NCBI GenBank assembly: GCA_959606905.1
Contig: CAUHML010000021.1
Span: forward strand, 1 to 48,243
Source: an uncultured Bacteroides sp.
GTDB taxonomy: Bacteria > Bacteroidota > Bacteroidia > Bacteroidales > Bacteroidaceae
Length of the DNA: 48,243 nucleotides
Reading direction: 5' to 3'
The notes under the pieces were generated by a model, which did no database searches, was not told the origin of the DNA, and worked only from the letters and a program-made list of their open reading frames with translations. The position numbers were made by a program, and so were the translations under genes. Shown here piece after piece: positions 1-9,944 of this stretch. Every line of letters begins with the position of its first letter. The first letter of the stretch is position 1.

Positions 1-83
1 TGGATGCTTTGGAACTGACAGGCGATCTGACTTATAAAATCAGTGGCCGGAAAGTCTTGATATACGATGGAATGAAAGAGTAA
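1..83 (+). CDS. FecR-family anti-sigma factor, C-terminal fragment
   Basis: Only the last 26 codons are in the window, reading in frame from base 3 to a TAA at 81-83. The fragment contains the stretch LTGDLTYKISGRKVLIY, which resembles the C-terminal domain (DUF4974) of Bacteroidota FecR-like anti-sigma factors. That domain binds the signalling STN domain of a partner TonB-dependent transporter, and the gene immediately downstream encodes a SusC with an STN domain. An ECF sigma factor gene would be expected further upstream, outside the window. The identification rests on a short tail plus context, so it is probable rather than certain. Confidence 0.7.
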   Translation, partial: DALELTGDLTYKISGRKVLIYDGMKE

Positions 84-122
84 AAATAGATAGAATATTA
101 GATAAAGTTTAATCATTAATTT

Positions 123-3100
123 ATGAGAGAAAAACGATGGCTACTATATTTTTTAGTGGCAGTGTGTTGCACGTTTAGCACATGGGCTCTACCGTCACAG
201 GATAAGACGGTAACTTTGAATCTGCAGAACGTCTCTATTGAGACTGTTTTGGATGCAGTGAAGAAACAAACAGGCGTGAATATGTTGTATAATTCACAAA
301 TGTTTAAAGGAGTTCCTCCCGTATCGATTAATGCAAAAAATGAGAAATGGGAAGTCGCTCTAAAGTTGATTTTAAATCCCCAGGGATTTGATTATGTGGT
401 GAAAGATGGTATTGTTGTTGTTCGTAAATTGCAGACCGAGAAGCGTGATAACCGTATTCGGGGTACGGTTATTGATTCGAATAAGGAACCGATTCCAGGA
501 GCCAGCATCATCGTAAAAGGTACTCGTACGGGTACTTCTACCAATATTGAAGGTGAGTTTACTTTGGATGTTAAGGATGATAAGGTGACTTTGGAAATCT
601 CTTTTATTGGTATGAAAAAGCAGACTCTTCAGGTAGATGCTACACGTAAGAAGATGCTTGAGATTACTATGTTGGATGATGTGAAGACATTAGAGGATGT
701 AGTTGTAACCGGATATAGCAATGTTCGTAAATCAAGCTTTACTGGTAGTTCTACCCAAATAACAGGTGATGAGTTGCGTAAGGTATCGCAAACCAATGTT
801 TTGGATGCCATGCAGTCATTCGACCCTTCTTTTCGTTTGATGAGCAATACGCAGTTTGGTTCCGATCCGAACGCATTGCCTGAAATGTATATTCGTGGAC
901 GTTCGGGGGTAGGTACCAGAGATTTGGATAAGAATCAATTGTCTAAATCGAATCTGGAAAATAATCCCAATCTGCCTACATTCATTATGGATGGATTTGA
1001 AGTTAGCATCGAAAAGGTATACGACTTAGATCCCAGCCGCATAGAGAGCATGACCATCCTAAAAGATGCTGCAGCTACCGCTATTTACGGTTCGCGTGCC
1101 GCTAACGGTGTGGTAGTTATCACTACCGTCACTCCGAAACCAGGTGAAGTGCGTGTCTCTTACAACTTTACAGGTACGGTGGAAATGCCCGACTTGAGCG
1201 ACTATAATCTGGCAAATGCTTCAGAAAAACTGGAGATGGAACGCCTTGCCGGACTTTTCGATAATAGTAACATGGAAAATCAAATTCTTGATTATAATAA
1301 GAGATTTGCACAAATTCAACGTGGTGTGGATACTGATTGGATGGTACTGCCTCTACGAAATGCATTCGACCATAAACACAGCCTCTTTATAGAGGGAGGT
1401 ACGCAAAACTTGCGTTGGGGTGTAGATGCTTCTTACAATGCAGCGAATGGTGTGATGAAGGGGTCAGGACGTGATCGCTATAGTGTTGGTTTCTCTCTGG
1501 ATTATCGTATGAAGTCTTTGCAAGTGAAGAACACTGTATCGTTCACTCATTCTAAATCGAAAGAGTCGCCTTATGGTTCGTTTAGTGACTATACCATTTT
1601 GCAACCCTATGATACACCTTATAATGATGACGGGACATTGCGAAAAAGGTTGAGCTTCTCGAAGAATAGCAATTTACGCGAGGCTAACAACCCACTATAC
1701 GAAGCGACTCTTGGCAATTATACTTGGAGTGCTTATGATGAAGTATCCAATAATTTGAGTTTGAATTGGTATCTGACCGATTACTGGACTGTTAGAGGTC
1801 AATTTAGTGTGAACCGTAAATATTCTAGTGGAGAACGGTTTATCGACCCGCTGTCTTCAAAAACCACGGCTGCTCCTAATGAAGGTGGACATAACTTGGG
1901 TGACCTCTATGTGGATGATGGAAATAGTTTGAATTGGAATGCAAATGCAGCTTTATATTATACACGTTCTTTCAATAAACATAATTTAAATCTGTCTGTG
2001 GCATGGGAGGCATCTTCTGGTTCATCAGATGCGACAAACGTTCATTACCGCGGATTCCCGAGTGGACAATTCCATTCATCGAATTATGCAGCCGAAATAT
2101 ATGAAAAGCCGTCACGTACCGAAGGTACTTCACGCATGGTCAGTGCATGGGCTACCGGAAACTATACATGGAATGATATTTATTTGGCTGATTTCTCCGT
2201 TCGTTTTGATGGGTCATCTGATTTTGGCTCCAAGCAACGCTGGGCACCGTTCTTCTCCGGAGGTTTGGGGGTGAACATTCATAATTATGAGTTTCTAAAA
2301 GGAAATGAGATAGTTAACAAATTGAAGGTACGTGCATCGTATGGGCGGACTGGTAAAGCTAGTTTTCCAGCTTATGCTGCTACGACTATGTACGAAGCGC
2401 TTTTTGATGAATGGTATGCAACAGGTTTTGGCGCAGTGTTGAAAGCTTTGGGAAATAACAACTTGACTTGGGAAAAGACTGATAAGTTTAATGTAGGTAT
2501 TGAAATGCAATTTCTGAATCGGCGCTTGACGGTGGATGCGGATTATTATCATGATAAAACAATAGATTTGGTGAACGATGTCAGCCTGTCTCAAACTTCC
2601 GGCTTCTCTAGTTATAAAGACAATATGGGTGAAGTACTGAATCAGGGATTTGAGTTGCAGGTACGTGGCGAAGTATTCCGTAATCGTGACTGGTTGGTGG
2701 CGTTATGGGGAAATATGGCACACAACAAGAATAAGATTCTAAAAATTTCTGATTCGCAACGTGCCTACAATCAGCGAGTAAAAGAATTCTATGAGAATAT
2801 AGTGAATGAAGAGTATGGCCGCTATAATTCTAAATATGGAGTACCAATTTCTCAATATGAGGAAGGACAGTCACTTACTTCCATTTGGGCTGTGAAATCT
2901 TTGGGTATTGATCCTACTACAGGTAAGGAAATATTCTTAAACCGCGATGGTAGCGTGTCCGACACATGGAATGCCACTCAAGAAGTGGCTGTTGGTAATA
3001 CTGAACCTAAATTTAATGGCTCTATCGGATTTAATGCTGCTTATAAACAATGGAGCTTATTTGCTGCTTTCCAATACGAATGGGGCGGGCAGGAGTATAA

Positions 3101-3464
3101 TCAGACTTTGGTAGACCGGGTGGAGAATGCCAGAATACAATATCAAAACGTAGACTTGCGTGTGTTGACCGACAGATGGAAACAGCCGGGAGATATTGCG
3201 CAGTTTAAAGATATTAAAAATGCCGATAGTGCCACTATGCCGACTTCACGCTTCGTTCAGGATAAGGCTTATCTGCGTTTGAGTGCATTAACTTTAAGCT
3301 ATGATTTCAATCGGGAATGGATAAAGAAGTATTTGGGAATAAATATGCTCCGATTGGAAGCAAGTACACGCGATTTTATTAACTGGAATTCTATCCGTCA
3401 GGAGCGAGGTTTAAGTTACCCGAAATCATGGACGGTTGATTTCTCTATTAAAGCACAATTCTAA
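123..3464 (+). CDS. SusC/RagA-family TonB-dependent transporter with STN signalling domain
   Basis: A 1113-residue outer-membrane transporter. Visible in order: a signal peptide (about 1-22), an STN domain (about 28-100, ending in the DGIVVVRK strand), a carboxypeptidase-regulatory-like beta-sandwich (about 112-185), a TonB-box-like region with DVVVTGY (192-198), a plug domain with the SusC signature around GSRAANGVVVITT, and a beta-barrel ending in an aromatic-rich strand and a terminal Phe. The STN domain is the hallmark of transporters that signal to a FecR anti-sigma factor, and a FecR tail lies 39 bp upstream. The susD gene starts 10 bp downstream. Substrate cannot be read from the sequence. 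The neighbouring peptidases suggest peptides, as for RagA of Porphyromonas (inference). Confidence 0.95.
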   Translation: MREKRWLLYFLVAVCCTFSTWALPSQDKTVTLNLQNVSIETVLDAVKKQTGVNMLYNSQMFKGVPPVSINAKNEKWEVALKLILNPQGFDYVVKDGIVVVRKLQTEKRDNRIRGTVIDSNKEPIPGASIIVKGTRTGTSTNIEGEFTLDVKDDKVTLEISFIGMKKQTLQVDATRKKMLEITMLDDVKTLEDVVVTGYSNVRKSSFTGSSTQITGDELRKVSQTNVLDAMQSFDPSFRLMSNTQFGSDPNALPEMYIRGRSGVGTRDLDKNQLSKSNLENNPNLPTFIMDGFEVSIEKVYDLDPSRIESMTILKDAAATAIYGSRAANGVVVITTVTPKPGEVRVSYNFTGTVEMPDLSDYNLANASEKLEMERLAGLFDNSNMENQILDYNKRFAQIQRGVDTDWMVLPLRNAFDHKHSLFIEGGTQNLRWGVDASYNAANGVMKGSGRDRYSVGFSLDYRMKSLQVKNTVSFTHSKSKESPYGSFSDYTILQPYDTPYNDDGTLRKRLSFSKNSNLREANNPLYEATLGNYTWSAYDEVSNNLSLNWYLTDYWTVRGQFSVNRKYSSGERFIDPLSSKTTAAPNEGGHNLGDLYVDDGNSLNWNANAALYYTRSFNKHNLNLSVAWEASSGSSDATNVHYRGFPSGQFHSSNYAAEIYEKPSRTEGTSRMVSAWATGNYTWNDIYLADFSVRFDGSSDFGSKQRWAPFFSGGLGVNIHNYEFLKGNEIVNKLKVRASYGRTGKASFPAYAATTMYEALFDEWYATGFGAVLKALGNNNLTWEKTDKFNVGIEMQFLNRRLTVDADYYHDKTIDLVNDVSLSQTSGFSSYKDNMGEVLNQGFELQVRGEVFRNRDWLVALWGNMAHNKNKILKISDSQRAYNQRVKEFYENIVNEEYGRYNSKYGVPISQYEEGQSLTSIWAVKSLGIDPTTGKEIFLNRDGSVSDTWNATQEVAVGNTEPKFNGSIGFNAAYKQWSLFAAFQYEWGGQEYNQTLVDRVENARIQYQNVDLRVLTDRWKQPGDIAQFKDIKNADSATMPTSRFVQDKAYLRLSALTLSYDFNREWIKKYLGINMLRLEASTRDFINWNSIRQERGLSYPKSWTVDFSIKAQF

Positions 3465-3474
3465 GTATACCATT

Positions 3475-4989
3475 ATGATACGAAAAATATATACTACGTT
3501 TATTTCTTTTGCGTTTGTAGTCTTGACACTCTCTTCGTGTTCAGATTGGCTTGACCTTTATCCTTCTGATGAGATAAAGGAGGAATATTTGTTCTCTTCT
3601 GGTGATGGTTTCCGTACGGCAACGAACGGTATTTACCGGAAGATGGCTACTTTCAATTTGTATGGAAGTAACCTTACTTGGGGGATTATGGATGCCTGGG
3701 CACAGTCTTATTATATAGATCAAGCTCCAAGTATAGGTGGTGGAACAGCTATGAGAAATATGGCAGCGCTTCAGTTTAAAAATACAGAATTAGTCCCTGT
3801 CACAGATGCCATGTGGAATGCTGCTTGGAATGTGGTTGCCAATTGTAATGAATTGGCTCAACAGGCTGCCAAAGCTGACCCTAATCTCTTTAGTGGACTT
3901 GATGGTGAGCGGCAGATGATTTTGGGTGAGGCTATCGGATTGCGCGCATTTATACAATTTGATTTGCTTCGTATTTATGCTCCATCTCCTTCATCTGTTG
4001 GTTTCGGGAAAGATGACCGTACTTTTATTCCTTATGTTAATGTTTATCCTAGCTATGTTAACAACCATCAAACTGTTAGTTATTGTTTGGAACAGATTAT
4101 TGCTGATTTGAAGGAAGCACAGCGCATTCTGAAGGAAGTGGATGCAACATCTAGTATGGGGGCGAACGCTAGATTCAATATCGAAACGGTTTCAGAGAGC
4201 CTGTTTGCAAAAAGCAGAGGCTATCGCCTGAATTATTATGCGGTAACGGCGGAGTTGGCTCGTGTTTTCTTGTATGCGGGAAAGAATGCAGAGGCTTATG
4301 CAGAAGCCAAGAAAATCATTGATGAAGAAAATAAAACCGGCTATTTCGAGGCTTCAACTAATTCGTCTGGCTTTAGGAATGGAAATATGAAGATGTATAA
4401 TGATATTATTTTCGGGCTCTATTCTTCAAAGGAGTTGGTGGAATGGGATCAGGAAATAAATCATGGTTCCGATGGGGCCAGTGAGGAGAATTATTTGTGT
4501 CTTGATGGTGATGTTGCGAAAGAACTGTATGGGGATGAAATAAATAGCGACTGGCGGTTTAAGTATCAATTGGAAGAGAAGTATTATGGGTTTTATTATC
4601 GCACATTGAAGTATAACAAACAGACAGAGAGTACAAATGAAGGGAAAACAAATAACCGTATGCTCCCTATGATACGTATGTCTGAGGTGTATTACATTGC
4701 TGCTGAAGCGATTTTTGATACCAAACCCAAAGAAGCACGAGGCTATTTGGAATTGGTGAAAAAAGGAAGAGGGATATCAAAGAAGTTTGATAATGTGACA
4801 AATAAATCGGAGTTTATAGATTTGTTGGTAAATGATGCCCGTCGTGAATTTCTGGGTGAAGGGCAGATATTCTATATGTATAAACGGTTGAATAGATTGA
4901 TCCCCGCCAGCTCTTATTATAGTAGTGATATTTTGCCGACTGATGAGAATGTGGTATTGCCGAAACCTGATTCGGAATCAAATATTTAA
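3475..4989 (+). CDS. SusD/RagB-family nutrient-binding lipoprotein
   Basis: A 504-residue SusD-like protein, the lid partner of the SusC encoded 10 bp upstream. It has a lipoprotein signal with lipobox LSSC (Cys22), followed by the SDWLDLYPSDEI segment typical of the SusD N-terminus. The TPR-rich SusD core and a C-terminal half with RMSEVYYIAAEA and ARREFLGEGQIFYMYKR, a well-known SusD signature, follow. An in-frame ATG at 3436 lies inside susC. The start at 3475 is chosen because it gives a clean lipoprotein signal directly after the susC stop. The mature protein should sit on the cell surface and cap the SusC barrel. Confidence 0.95.
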   Translation: MIRKIYTTFISFAFVVLTLSSCSDWLDLYPSDEIKEEYLFSSGDGFRTATNGIYRKMATFNLYGSNLTWGIMDAWAQSYYIDQAPSIGGGTAMRNMAALQFKNTELVPVTDAMWNAAWNVVANCNELAQQAAKADPNLFSGLDGERQMILGEAIGLRAFIQFDLLRIYAPSPSSVGFGKDDRTFIPYVNVYPSYVNNHQTVSYCLEQIIADLKEAQRILKEVDATSSMGANARFNIETVSESLFAKSRGYRLNYYAVTAELARVFLYAGKNAEAYAEAKKIIDEENKTGYFEASTNSSGFRNGNMKMYNDIIFGLYSSKELVEWDQEINHGSDGASEENYLCLDGDVAKELYGDEINSDWRFKYQLEEKYYGFYYRTLKYNKQTESTNEGKTNNRMLPMIRMSEVYYIAAEAIFDTKPKEARGYLELVKKGRGISKKFDNVTNKSEFIDLLVNDARREFLGEGQIFYMYKRLNRLIPASSYYSSDILPTDENVVLPKPDSESNI

Positions 4990-5019
4990 ATATAAGGAAT
5001 ATTTTCATAATAACTATTT

Positions 5020-5025
5020 AGGAGA
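5020..5025 (+). promoter_or_regulatory. Ribosome binding site AGGAGA
   Basis: An AGGAGA motif lies 7 bases before the ATG at 5033 but only 1 base before the in-frame ATG at 5027. It therefore favours the later start of the following lipoprotein gene. Strong Shine-Dalgarno sites are uncommon in Bacteroides. Confidence 0.5.
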
Positions 5026-5032
5026 AATGAAA

Positions 5033-5791
5033 ATGAAGATAAAATATGCTATATGGGGAGCGTTGATTTGTATTGCAGATCTGATGCTCGTTTCGTGTGA
5101 AGAGAAGGGATTGCTGGTCAACAGTAACGATACAGCCTATTTGAGATTTGCTAATGATATGACAAAAGACACGACTACAGTATTTTTTAAAATGTATAAT
5201 GAGGGTGAGGATGCCGAAATACCGGTAGAAGTCTCTGTCTACGGGCAAATACAGGAAGATGATTTACATTTTAATGTAAGTGTAGATGCAGAATATACAA
5301 CCTTGCCTGCCGACTTATATGTGCTGCCTACAGACTGTAGGATTAGAAAGGGATTGCTCACGGATACCATTTATGTGATACTGAAGAATGCCCCAATGCT
5401 GGAGAAAGAAACGAAAATATTGGCATTGCAGGTAGTGGAGGCAAACGGGGTGAAGCAAGGTGACCATTCATATTCTCGTGCTTTTATTACTGTTACCGAT
5501 CGTTTGTTTAAACCTCATTGGTGGTCGGTGATTGATGCAGGATCAGAATCCAATCCGGGGAACTCGGTCGATTGGTTTTATCTAGGTGAATATTCGGAAA
5601 GGAAGTATCAGATGTTTTTGGACGAGTTGAAAAAAGATGATATGGTGTTCGATGGAAAGAACAAGCAAATATTACGTAAATATTCATTAAGACTGAAGAA
5701 TACCCTGAAGCAGATGAACGAAGGAAAGAAAAAGGAAGATTGGGAGAAAGATGAGCATGGAAATGTGATTACTGTGGAAGTGGCAGGATAA
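5033..5791 (+). CDS. DUF4843-type surface lipoprotein
   Basis: A 252-residue lipoprotein in the third position after susC and susD. The signal peptide ends in lipobox LVSC (Cys22). The cysteine is followed by two Glu residues, an acidic patch of the kind that acts as a surface-export signal in Bacteroidota lipoproteins. The body is beta-rich with an early SNDTAYLRF strand and a late KPHWWSVIDAG segment, as in DUF4843 proteins, which commonly follow susD together with a PKD-like protein. The last 60 residues are Lys/Glu rich. An ATG two codons earlier (5027) is possible, but the AGGAGA spacing favours 5033. It is likely an accessory component of the SusCD complex. The domain name is from memory of the family and was not searched. 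Confidence 0.75.
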   Translation: MKIKYAIWGALICIADLMLVSCEEKGLLVNSNDTAYLRFANDMTKDTTTVFFKMYNEGEDAEIPVEVSVYGQIQEDDLHFNVSVDAEYTTLPADLYVLPTDCRIRKGLLTDTIYVILKNAPMLEKETKILALQVVEANGVKQGDHSYSRAFITVTDRLFKPHWWSVIDAGSESNPGNSVDWFYLGEYSERKYQMFLDELKKDDMVFDGKNKQILRKYSLRLKNTLKQMNEGKKKEDWEKDEHGNVITVEVAG

Positions 5792-5808
5792 CTATAAAAT
5801 TGCAAAGT

Positions 5809-7521
5809 ATGAAAAAATTAGGAATATATGCAGTGATGGCTGTTTTTGTCGGAGTTATGTCCGGTTGTTTGGATGATGACAATAATTATAACTACAAGCA
5901 GATTAATGACTTACAAGGTGGTAATTTCAATATTGAGAATATCAATTCTGGATATAACTTGATAGAGGGAGACGAATTGGTATTGGCGCCTACATTTAAG
6001 TTTACGATAGACAGCATTACGCCCGACGTCAGCTACGAATGGTACATAGACAAACAGTTGCAGACAGGTGAAAGTGGTGCCACTTATACATTTAAAGCCG
6101 ACAAAAGCGGTACGTATCAAGTGACATTTGCAGTGACCGACAATAAGTCGGGGGTCCAGTTCGGAAAATCTACGATTATTAAGGTGATGTCTATGTTTCA
6201 ACGTGGATGGACTATTCTGTCGGATGAAGGCGGACGTTCTGTGCTTCATTTCATTGTACCTACAACACAACATTATCAGGTAACGTATAATGGGGAAACC
6301 TTTACTCGTGATTCATTGGTTTATCATATAGTGAAGCGTGATGTCGTTTCCAATTTGGGATCAAATCCGAAAGGATTGATGAATAACATTGGTTATATAG
6401 ATTATAATCTTCAGTACGGTATTAGCGTATACGATGAATTGGTAGTGAAACAAGATCGCTGGGTGGAGCTTAATGGCAATACGCTGGAACGTGAAGTGTA
6501 CACAGATGAAGAGTTCCGTGGGGATATTCCTGCTCATTTTTCTCCGATAGAAGCTGCCATGACTTATACGGCTAAGGCATTGTTGGATAAGAATGGACTA
6601 ATTTATTGGGAAAAAAAGGCAGATGCGGCTGATTTTCATGCAGGTACCTATATGTCTATAGGATTAAATAATGAAACCCGATTCAGTCGCTTGTTCCAAG
6701 CCTATAAGTTTAATTACTATTATACGAATGTGATGCTTGCGTTGACAAAAGAAGATAATTCATTAGTGGGCATTTTGGATGTGGGTAATGTAGCTGGAAG
6801 TGAGAGTTCAGCTATCGGCGAAATGACTAGTTCTGAAAGTGGGAATATGTATAATATTGCCGATCCGAGTGGTGAAGATCACTTCTCAAATATAAAAAAG
6901 ACAGTGGTAGATGCATTGCCAGCTCCATATGATGGAGGGAATGATTTTACAATGGCTTATCCTTTTTGGACGGTTTTGCTGAAAGATGAAGCTACATCAG
7001 TATATGAATTGCGTTATTTCGGGTTAGAGGCAGATAGCAGATCCGTTAGTTGTATGGATGGTTGGTATTATGAGGCTCCTTTAGGAGTTATCAATGATTA
7101 TCGTGGTATGGCTAATTTTGGAAATAAACGTTATGTGGTTATTGCCAGCGGAAACCAGCTTTATTATTATCAATACGGATGGGATTCTTATGGAGATGTG
7201 GAATATAGAGGGAGTTTGATGCCATTAGGTGAGCCGTTGCCTGCTGCTGTCAAGACCTTGTCAGGTATGGATGTGACCACCAATTTACGTAAATACAAGT
7301 ATCCTTACAGTGGGCAATTAGGGGTTGCTTTGGAAGACGGAAGTTTTTATATATATAGTGTTGTAGAAACAAGACTAAAAGACGGTACGTGTACGGCGGT
7401 TTCTCTTAAACAGCAATTCCCGAATGAAACCACTTCAGAAGAAAATAAGAACTTTGGAGAAATTGTAGATGTCCTTTATAAATGGGGAAGTGGTGATGAT
7501 TATATGTCATTTTCTTTCTAG
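5809..7521 (+). CDS. PKD-like surface lipoprotein of the SusCD complex
   Basis: A 570-residue lipoprotein with signal and lipobox MSGC (Cys20), followed by LDDDNN. This strongly acidic stretch fits the Bacteroidota surface-export signal. Residues about 50-130 form a PKD/Ig-like domain (YEWYIDKQ, TYTFKADKSGTYQVTFAVTD). The remaining 440 residues are beta-rich and look like a propeller or large binding domain, without a recognised enzyme motif. The gene begins 17 bp after the previous stop. A TTG at 5800 is in frame, but the ATG at 5809 gives the normal MKK lipoprotein start. DUF4843 and PKD-like lipoproteins often occur together behind SusCD. A role in capturing the substrate at the surface is inferred. 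Confidence 0.8.
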   Translation: MKKLGIYAVMAVFVGVMSGCLDDDNNYNYKQINDLQGGNFNIENINSGYNLIEGDELVLAPTFKFTIDSITPDVSYEWYIDKQLQTGESGATYTFKADKSGTYQVTFAVTDNKSGVQFGKSTIIKVMSMFQRGWTILSDEGGRSVLHFIVPTTQHYQVTYNGETFTRDSLVYHIVKRDVVSNLGSNPKGLMNNIGYIDYNLQYGISVYDELVVKQDRWVELNGNTLEREVYTDEEFRGDIPAHFSPIEAAMTYTAKALLDKNGLIYWEKKADAADFHAGTYMSIGLNNETRFSRLFQAYKFNYYYTNVMLALTKEDNSLVGILDVGNVAGSESSAIGEMTSSESGNMYNIADPSGEDHFSNIKKTVVDALPAPYDGGNDFTMAYPFWTVLLKDEATSVYELRYFGLEADSRSVSCMDGWYYEAPLGVINDYRGMANFGNKRYVVIASGNQLYYYQYGWDSYGDVEYRGSLMPLGEPLPAAVKTLSGMDVTTNLRKYKYPYSGQLGVALEDGSFYIYSVVETRLKDGTCTAVSLKQQFPNETTSEENKNFGEIVDVLYKWGSGDDYMSFSF

Positions 7522-7566
7522 AAGAATAGCTTTAAAAGTGATTCATATAGTAATAAAATAGCCATT

Positions 7567-9927
7567 ATGGTATTAAAACGAGTTTTTATTGTCGGCAGCT
7601 TGTCTTTTATTTTTGCATTGCAAGGATGGGGACAAGCCTCTGGCAAGCATGATACAATACTAGCCAATTACGAGTTGGTACAGGAGTTTCAGGAATTTAC
7701 CTTAGGAGGTAAATTATCTAATAATAGTCTATCGATTTATCCGCGGGAAATCAATGATACAGATAATTTCTGGTTTGATTTTCAAACGACAGCTGGTAAA
7801 GATTACTATTATGTGATGCCTGCTGCAGGAAAACGTGAACCTCTTTTTGACAAAAGTAAGATGGCTATGCAGTTAAGTGAATTCACCAAAGGCGTGGTGG
7901 ATAAAAATAAACTGGACATTTCATCTATTACTTTTTCAAAAGATCAACGTTCATTTGAGTTCGATTATAAGGGTAAGCAGTATAGTTATAATCGTTTGAC
8001 GGGTAAACTGACAATAGTTGAGAAGAAAGAAGAGAAGAAAGAATCATCAGACCCAAGCTATACTTGGATGAACTTTTCTCCTGACAAGAAATATATTTTG
8101 TATGCAAAGAATCATAATTTGTATGTGAAAGGAAATAAGTCACTGGGAGTAGATACAACTGAAGTGCAACTGACTACGGATGGTATGAAAGACTTTTCAT
8201 ATGCTCGTGAAGATGATTACGAACCTGCAGAAGACGGAGAAGTACCGACGCTAGCACGCTGGTGTCCGGATAATCGTCATGTATATGCAGTGCGTGATGA
8301 TAACCGTTTATTACGAGATTTTTGGGTAATTAATTCAATAGAAGATTCACCGTCATTGGTCAAATATAAATATGAGTTCCCTGGTGATAAATATGTTACT
8401 CAAAATGATTTGACGATTATTGATATTGTAGAAAAAACGGCAAAGAAAGCGAAGGTGGACAAATGGAAAGACCAGTATGTAATGCCTCTTCATGTTACCT
8501 CAGATAGCAAATATTTGTTTTTTGAACGCACTAAACGTACTTGGGATGAAGTAGATGTATGCTCGGTTAATCTCTCAACTTTGGAAGTAAAGGAGATCAT
8601 TCATGAAGAAGATAAACCGTATCGTGATCCTCATGCTCGTAATGTGGCAATCTTGAACGATGGTAAGGATATTTTGTTCCGTTCAGAGCGTACTGGCTGG
8701 GGACATTATTATCATTATGATGGCGATGGAAACCTCAAGAATGTGATGACTTCTGGTGAATGGGTAACAGGCTACATTAATTCTATTGATACACTGAAAC
8801 GCAAAGTTTATCTGTATGGATATGGAAAAGATAAGAAAGTAAATCCTTTCTATTATATGCTTTTCGAAGTTGATATTGACAAAGAAGGAGTTACTCCATT
8901 AAGTACAGAAGATGGGCAGCATAATGTGAATTTCTTGAAATCTCATAATTACTATATCGATACATATTCAAGAGTTGACATGGAGCCTAAAATCATGCTG
9001 AAAGATAGAAAAGGCAAAGTGATAATGGAGTTGGCAAAACCTGACTTGGACTTAGTCTATGCATCGGGTTGGAAAAAGCCGGAACGTTTTGTTGTAAAGG
9101 CAGCAGATAATATTACCGACTTATATGGAGTGATGTGGAAGCCGTCTGATTTTAATCCTGAAAAGAAATATCCAATTATTTCAGTCGTTTATCCTGGTCC
9201 TTATTTCGGCTTTGTACCTACTAACTTTACATTGGATGACAGCTATTGTACCCGTATGGCACAGCTAGGTTTTATTGTCATTACTGTAGGACATAGAGGG
9301 GATACTCCGATGCGTGGTAAAGCTTATCATCGCTACGGTTATGGCAATATGCGCGATTATCCCCTTGCAGATGATAAATATGCAATCGAACAGTTGGCTC
9401 AACGCCACTCGTTTATCAATGGCAAGAAAGTAGGTATATACGGGCACTCAGGTGGCGGATTTATGGCTGCAGCTGCTATATTCACTTATCCGGACTTTTA
9501 TACGGCTGCCGTTTCCTGTTCCGGGAATCACGATAATAGTATCTATAATCGTGGTTGGGGCGAATGCTATAATGGCGTGAAAGAAGTTGAAAAGGTTGTG
9601 AAAGACAGCTTGGGCAACGAAACGAAAGAATATGAGTACAAATTCAGTGTGAAGTCTAATGCAGAGATTGCCAAGAATCTGAAAGGGCATCTGATGCTTG
9701 TGACGGGGGATATGGATAAGAATGTTAATCCTGCACACACTTATCGTGTAGCTCAAGCATTGATTGAAGCTGGCAAAGATTTCGATATGTTGGTAATACC
9801 CGGTGCAGGGCATGGATATGGCTCTGCAGATAAATATTTTGAGAAAAAGATGTATCGCTTCTTTGCTAAACACTTGCTGGGTGATAACCGGGCAGATTAT
9901 TGGGGGGATATAAACTGTACCAAATAA
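7567..9927 (+). CDS. S9 family serine peptidase (DPP-IV-like), copy 1
   Basis: A 786-residue secreted peptidase. The signal peptide (about 1-22, ending WGQA) has no lipobox, so the enzyme is probably periplasmic. The N-terminal two thirds form the DPP-IV beta-propeller. The C-terminal alpha/beta-hydrolase domain carries the triad Ser628 (GHSGGG), Asp717 (GDMDKNV) and His749 (GAGHGY). Family members release dipeptides from the N-termini of peptides, often after Pro or Ala. The double-Glu motif that holds the substrate N-terminus is not clear here (the region reads REDDYEPAEDGE), so the exact specificity is open. The next gene is a paralogue 17 bp downstream. The position behind susCD suggests trimming of imported peptides. 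Confidence 0.9.
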   Translation: MVLKRVFIVGSLSFIFALQGWGQASGKHDTILANYELVQEFQEFTLGGKLSNNSLSIYPREINDTDNFWFDFQTTAGKDYYYVMPAAGKREPLFDKSKMAMQLSEFTKGVVDKNKLDISSITFSKDQRSFEFDYKGKQYSYNRLTGKLTIVEKKEEKKESSDPSYTWMNFSPDKKYILYAKNHNLYVKGNKSLGVDTTEVQLTTDGMKDFSYAREDDYEPAEDGEVPTLARWCPDNRHVYAVRDDNRLLRDFWVINSIEDSPSLVKYKYEFPGDKYVTQNDLTIIDIVEKTAKKAKVDKWKDQYVMPLHVTSDSKYLFFERTKRTWDEVDVCSVNLSTLEVKEIIHEEDKPYRDPHARNVAILNDGKDILFRSERTGWGHYYHYDGDGNLKNVMTSGEWVTGYINSIDTLKRKVYLYGYGKDKKVNPFYYMLFEVDIDKEGVTPLSTEDGQHNVNFLKSHNYYIDTYSRVDMEPKIMLKDRKGKVIMELAKPDLDLVYASGWKKPERFVVKAADNITDLYGVMWKPSDFNPEKKYPIISVVYPGPYFGFVPTNFTLDDSYCTRMAQLGFIVITVGHRGDTPMRGKAYHRYGYGNMRDYPLADDKYAIEQLAQRHSFINGKKVGIYGHSGGGFMAAAAIFTYPDFYTAAVSCSGNHDNSIYNRGWGECYNGVKEVEKVVKDSLGNETKEYEYKFSVKSNAEIAKNLKGHLMLVTGDMDKNVNPAHTYRVAQALIEAGKDFDMLVIPGAGHGYGSADKYFEKKMYRFFAKHLLGDNRADYWGDINCTK

Positions 9928-9944
9928 GACATAGACAAAATTTT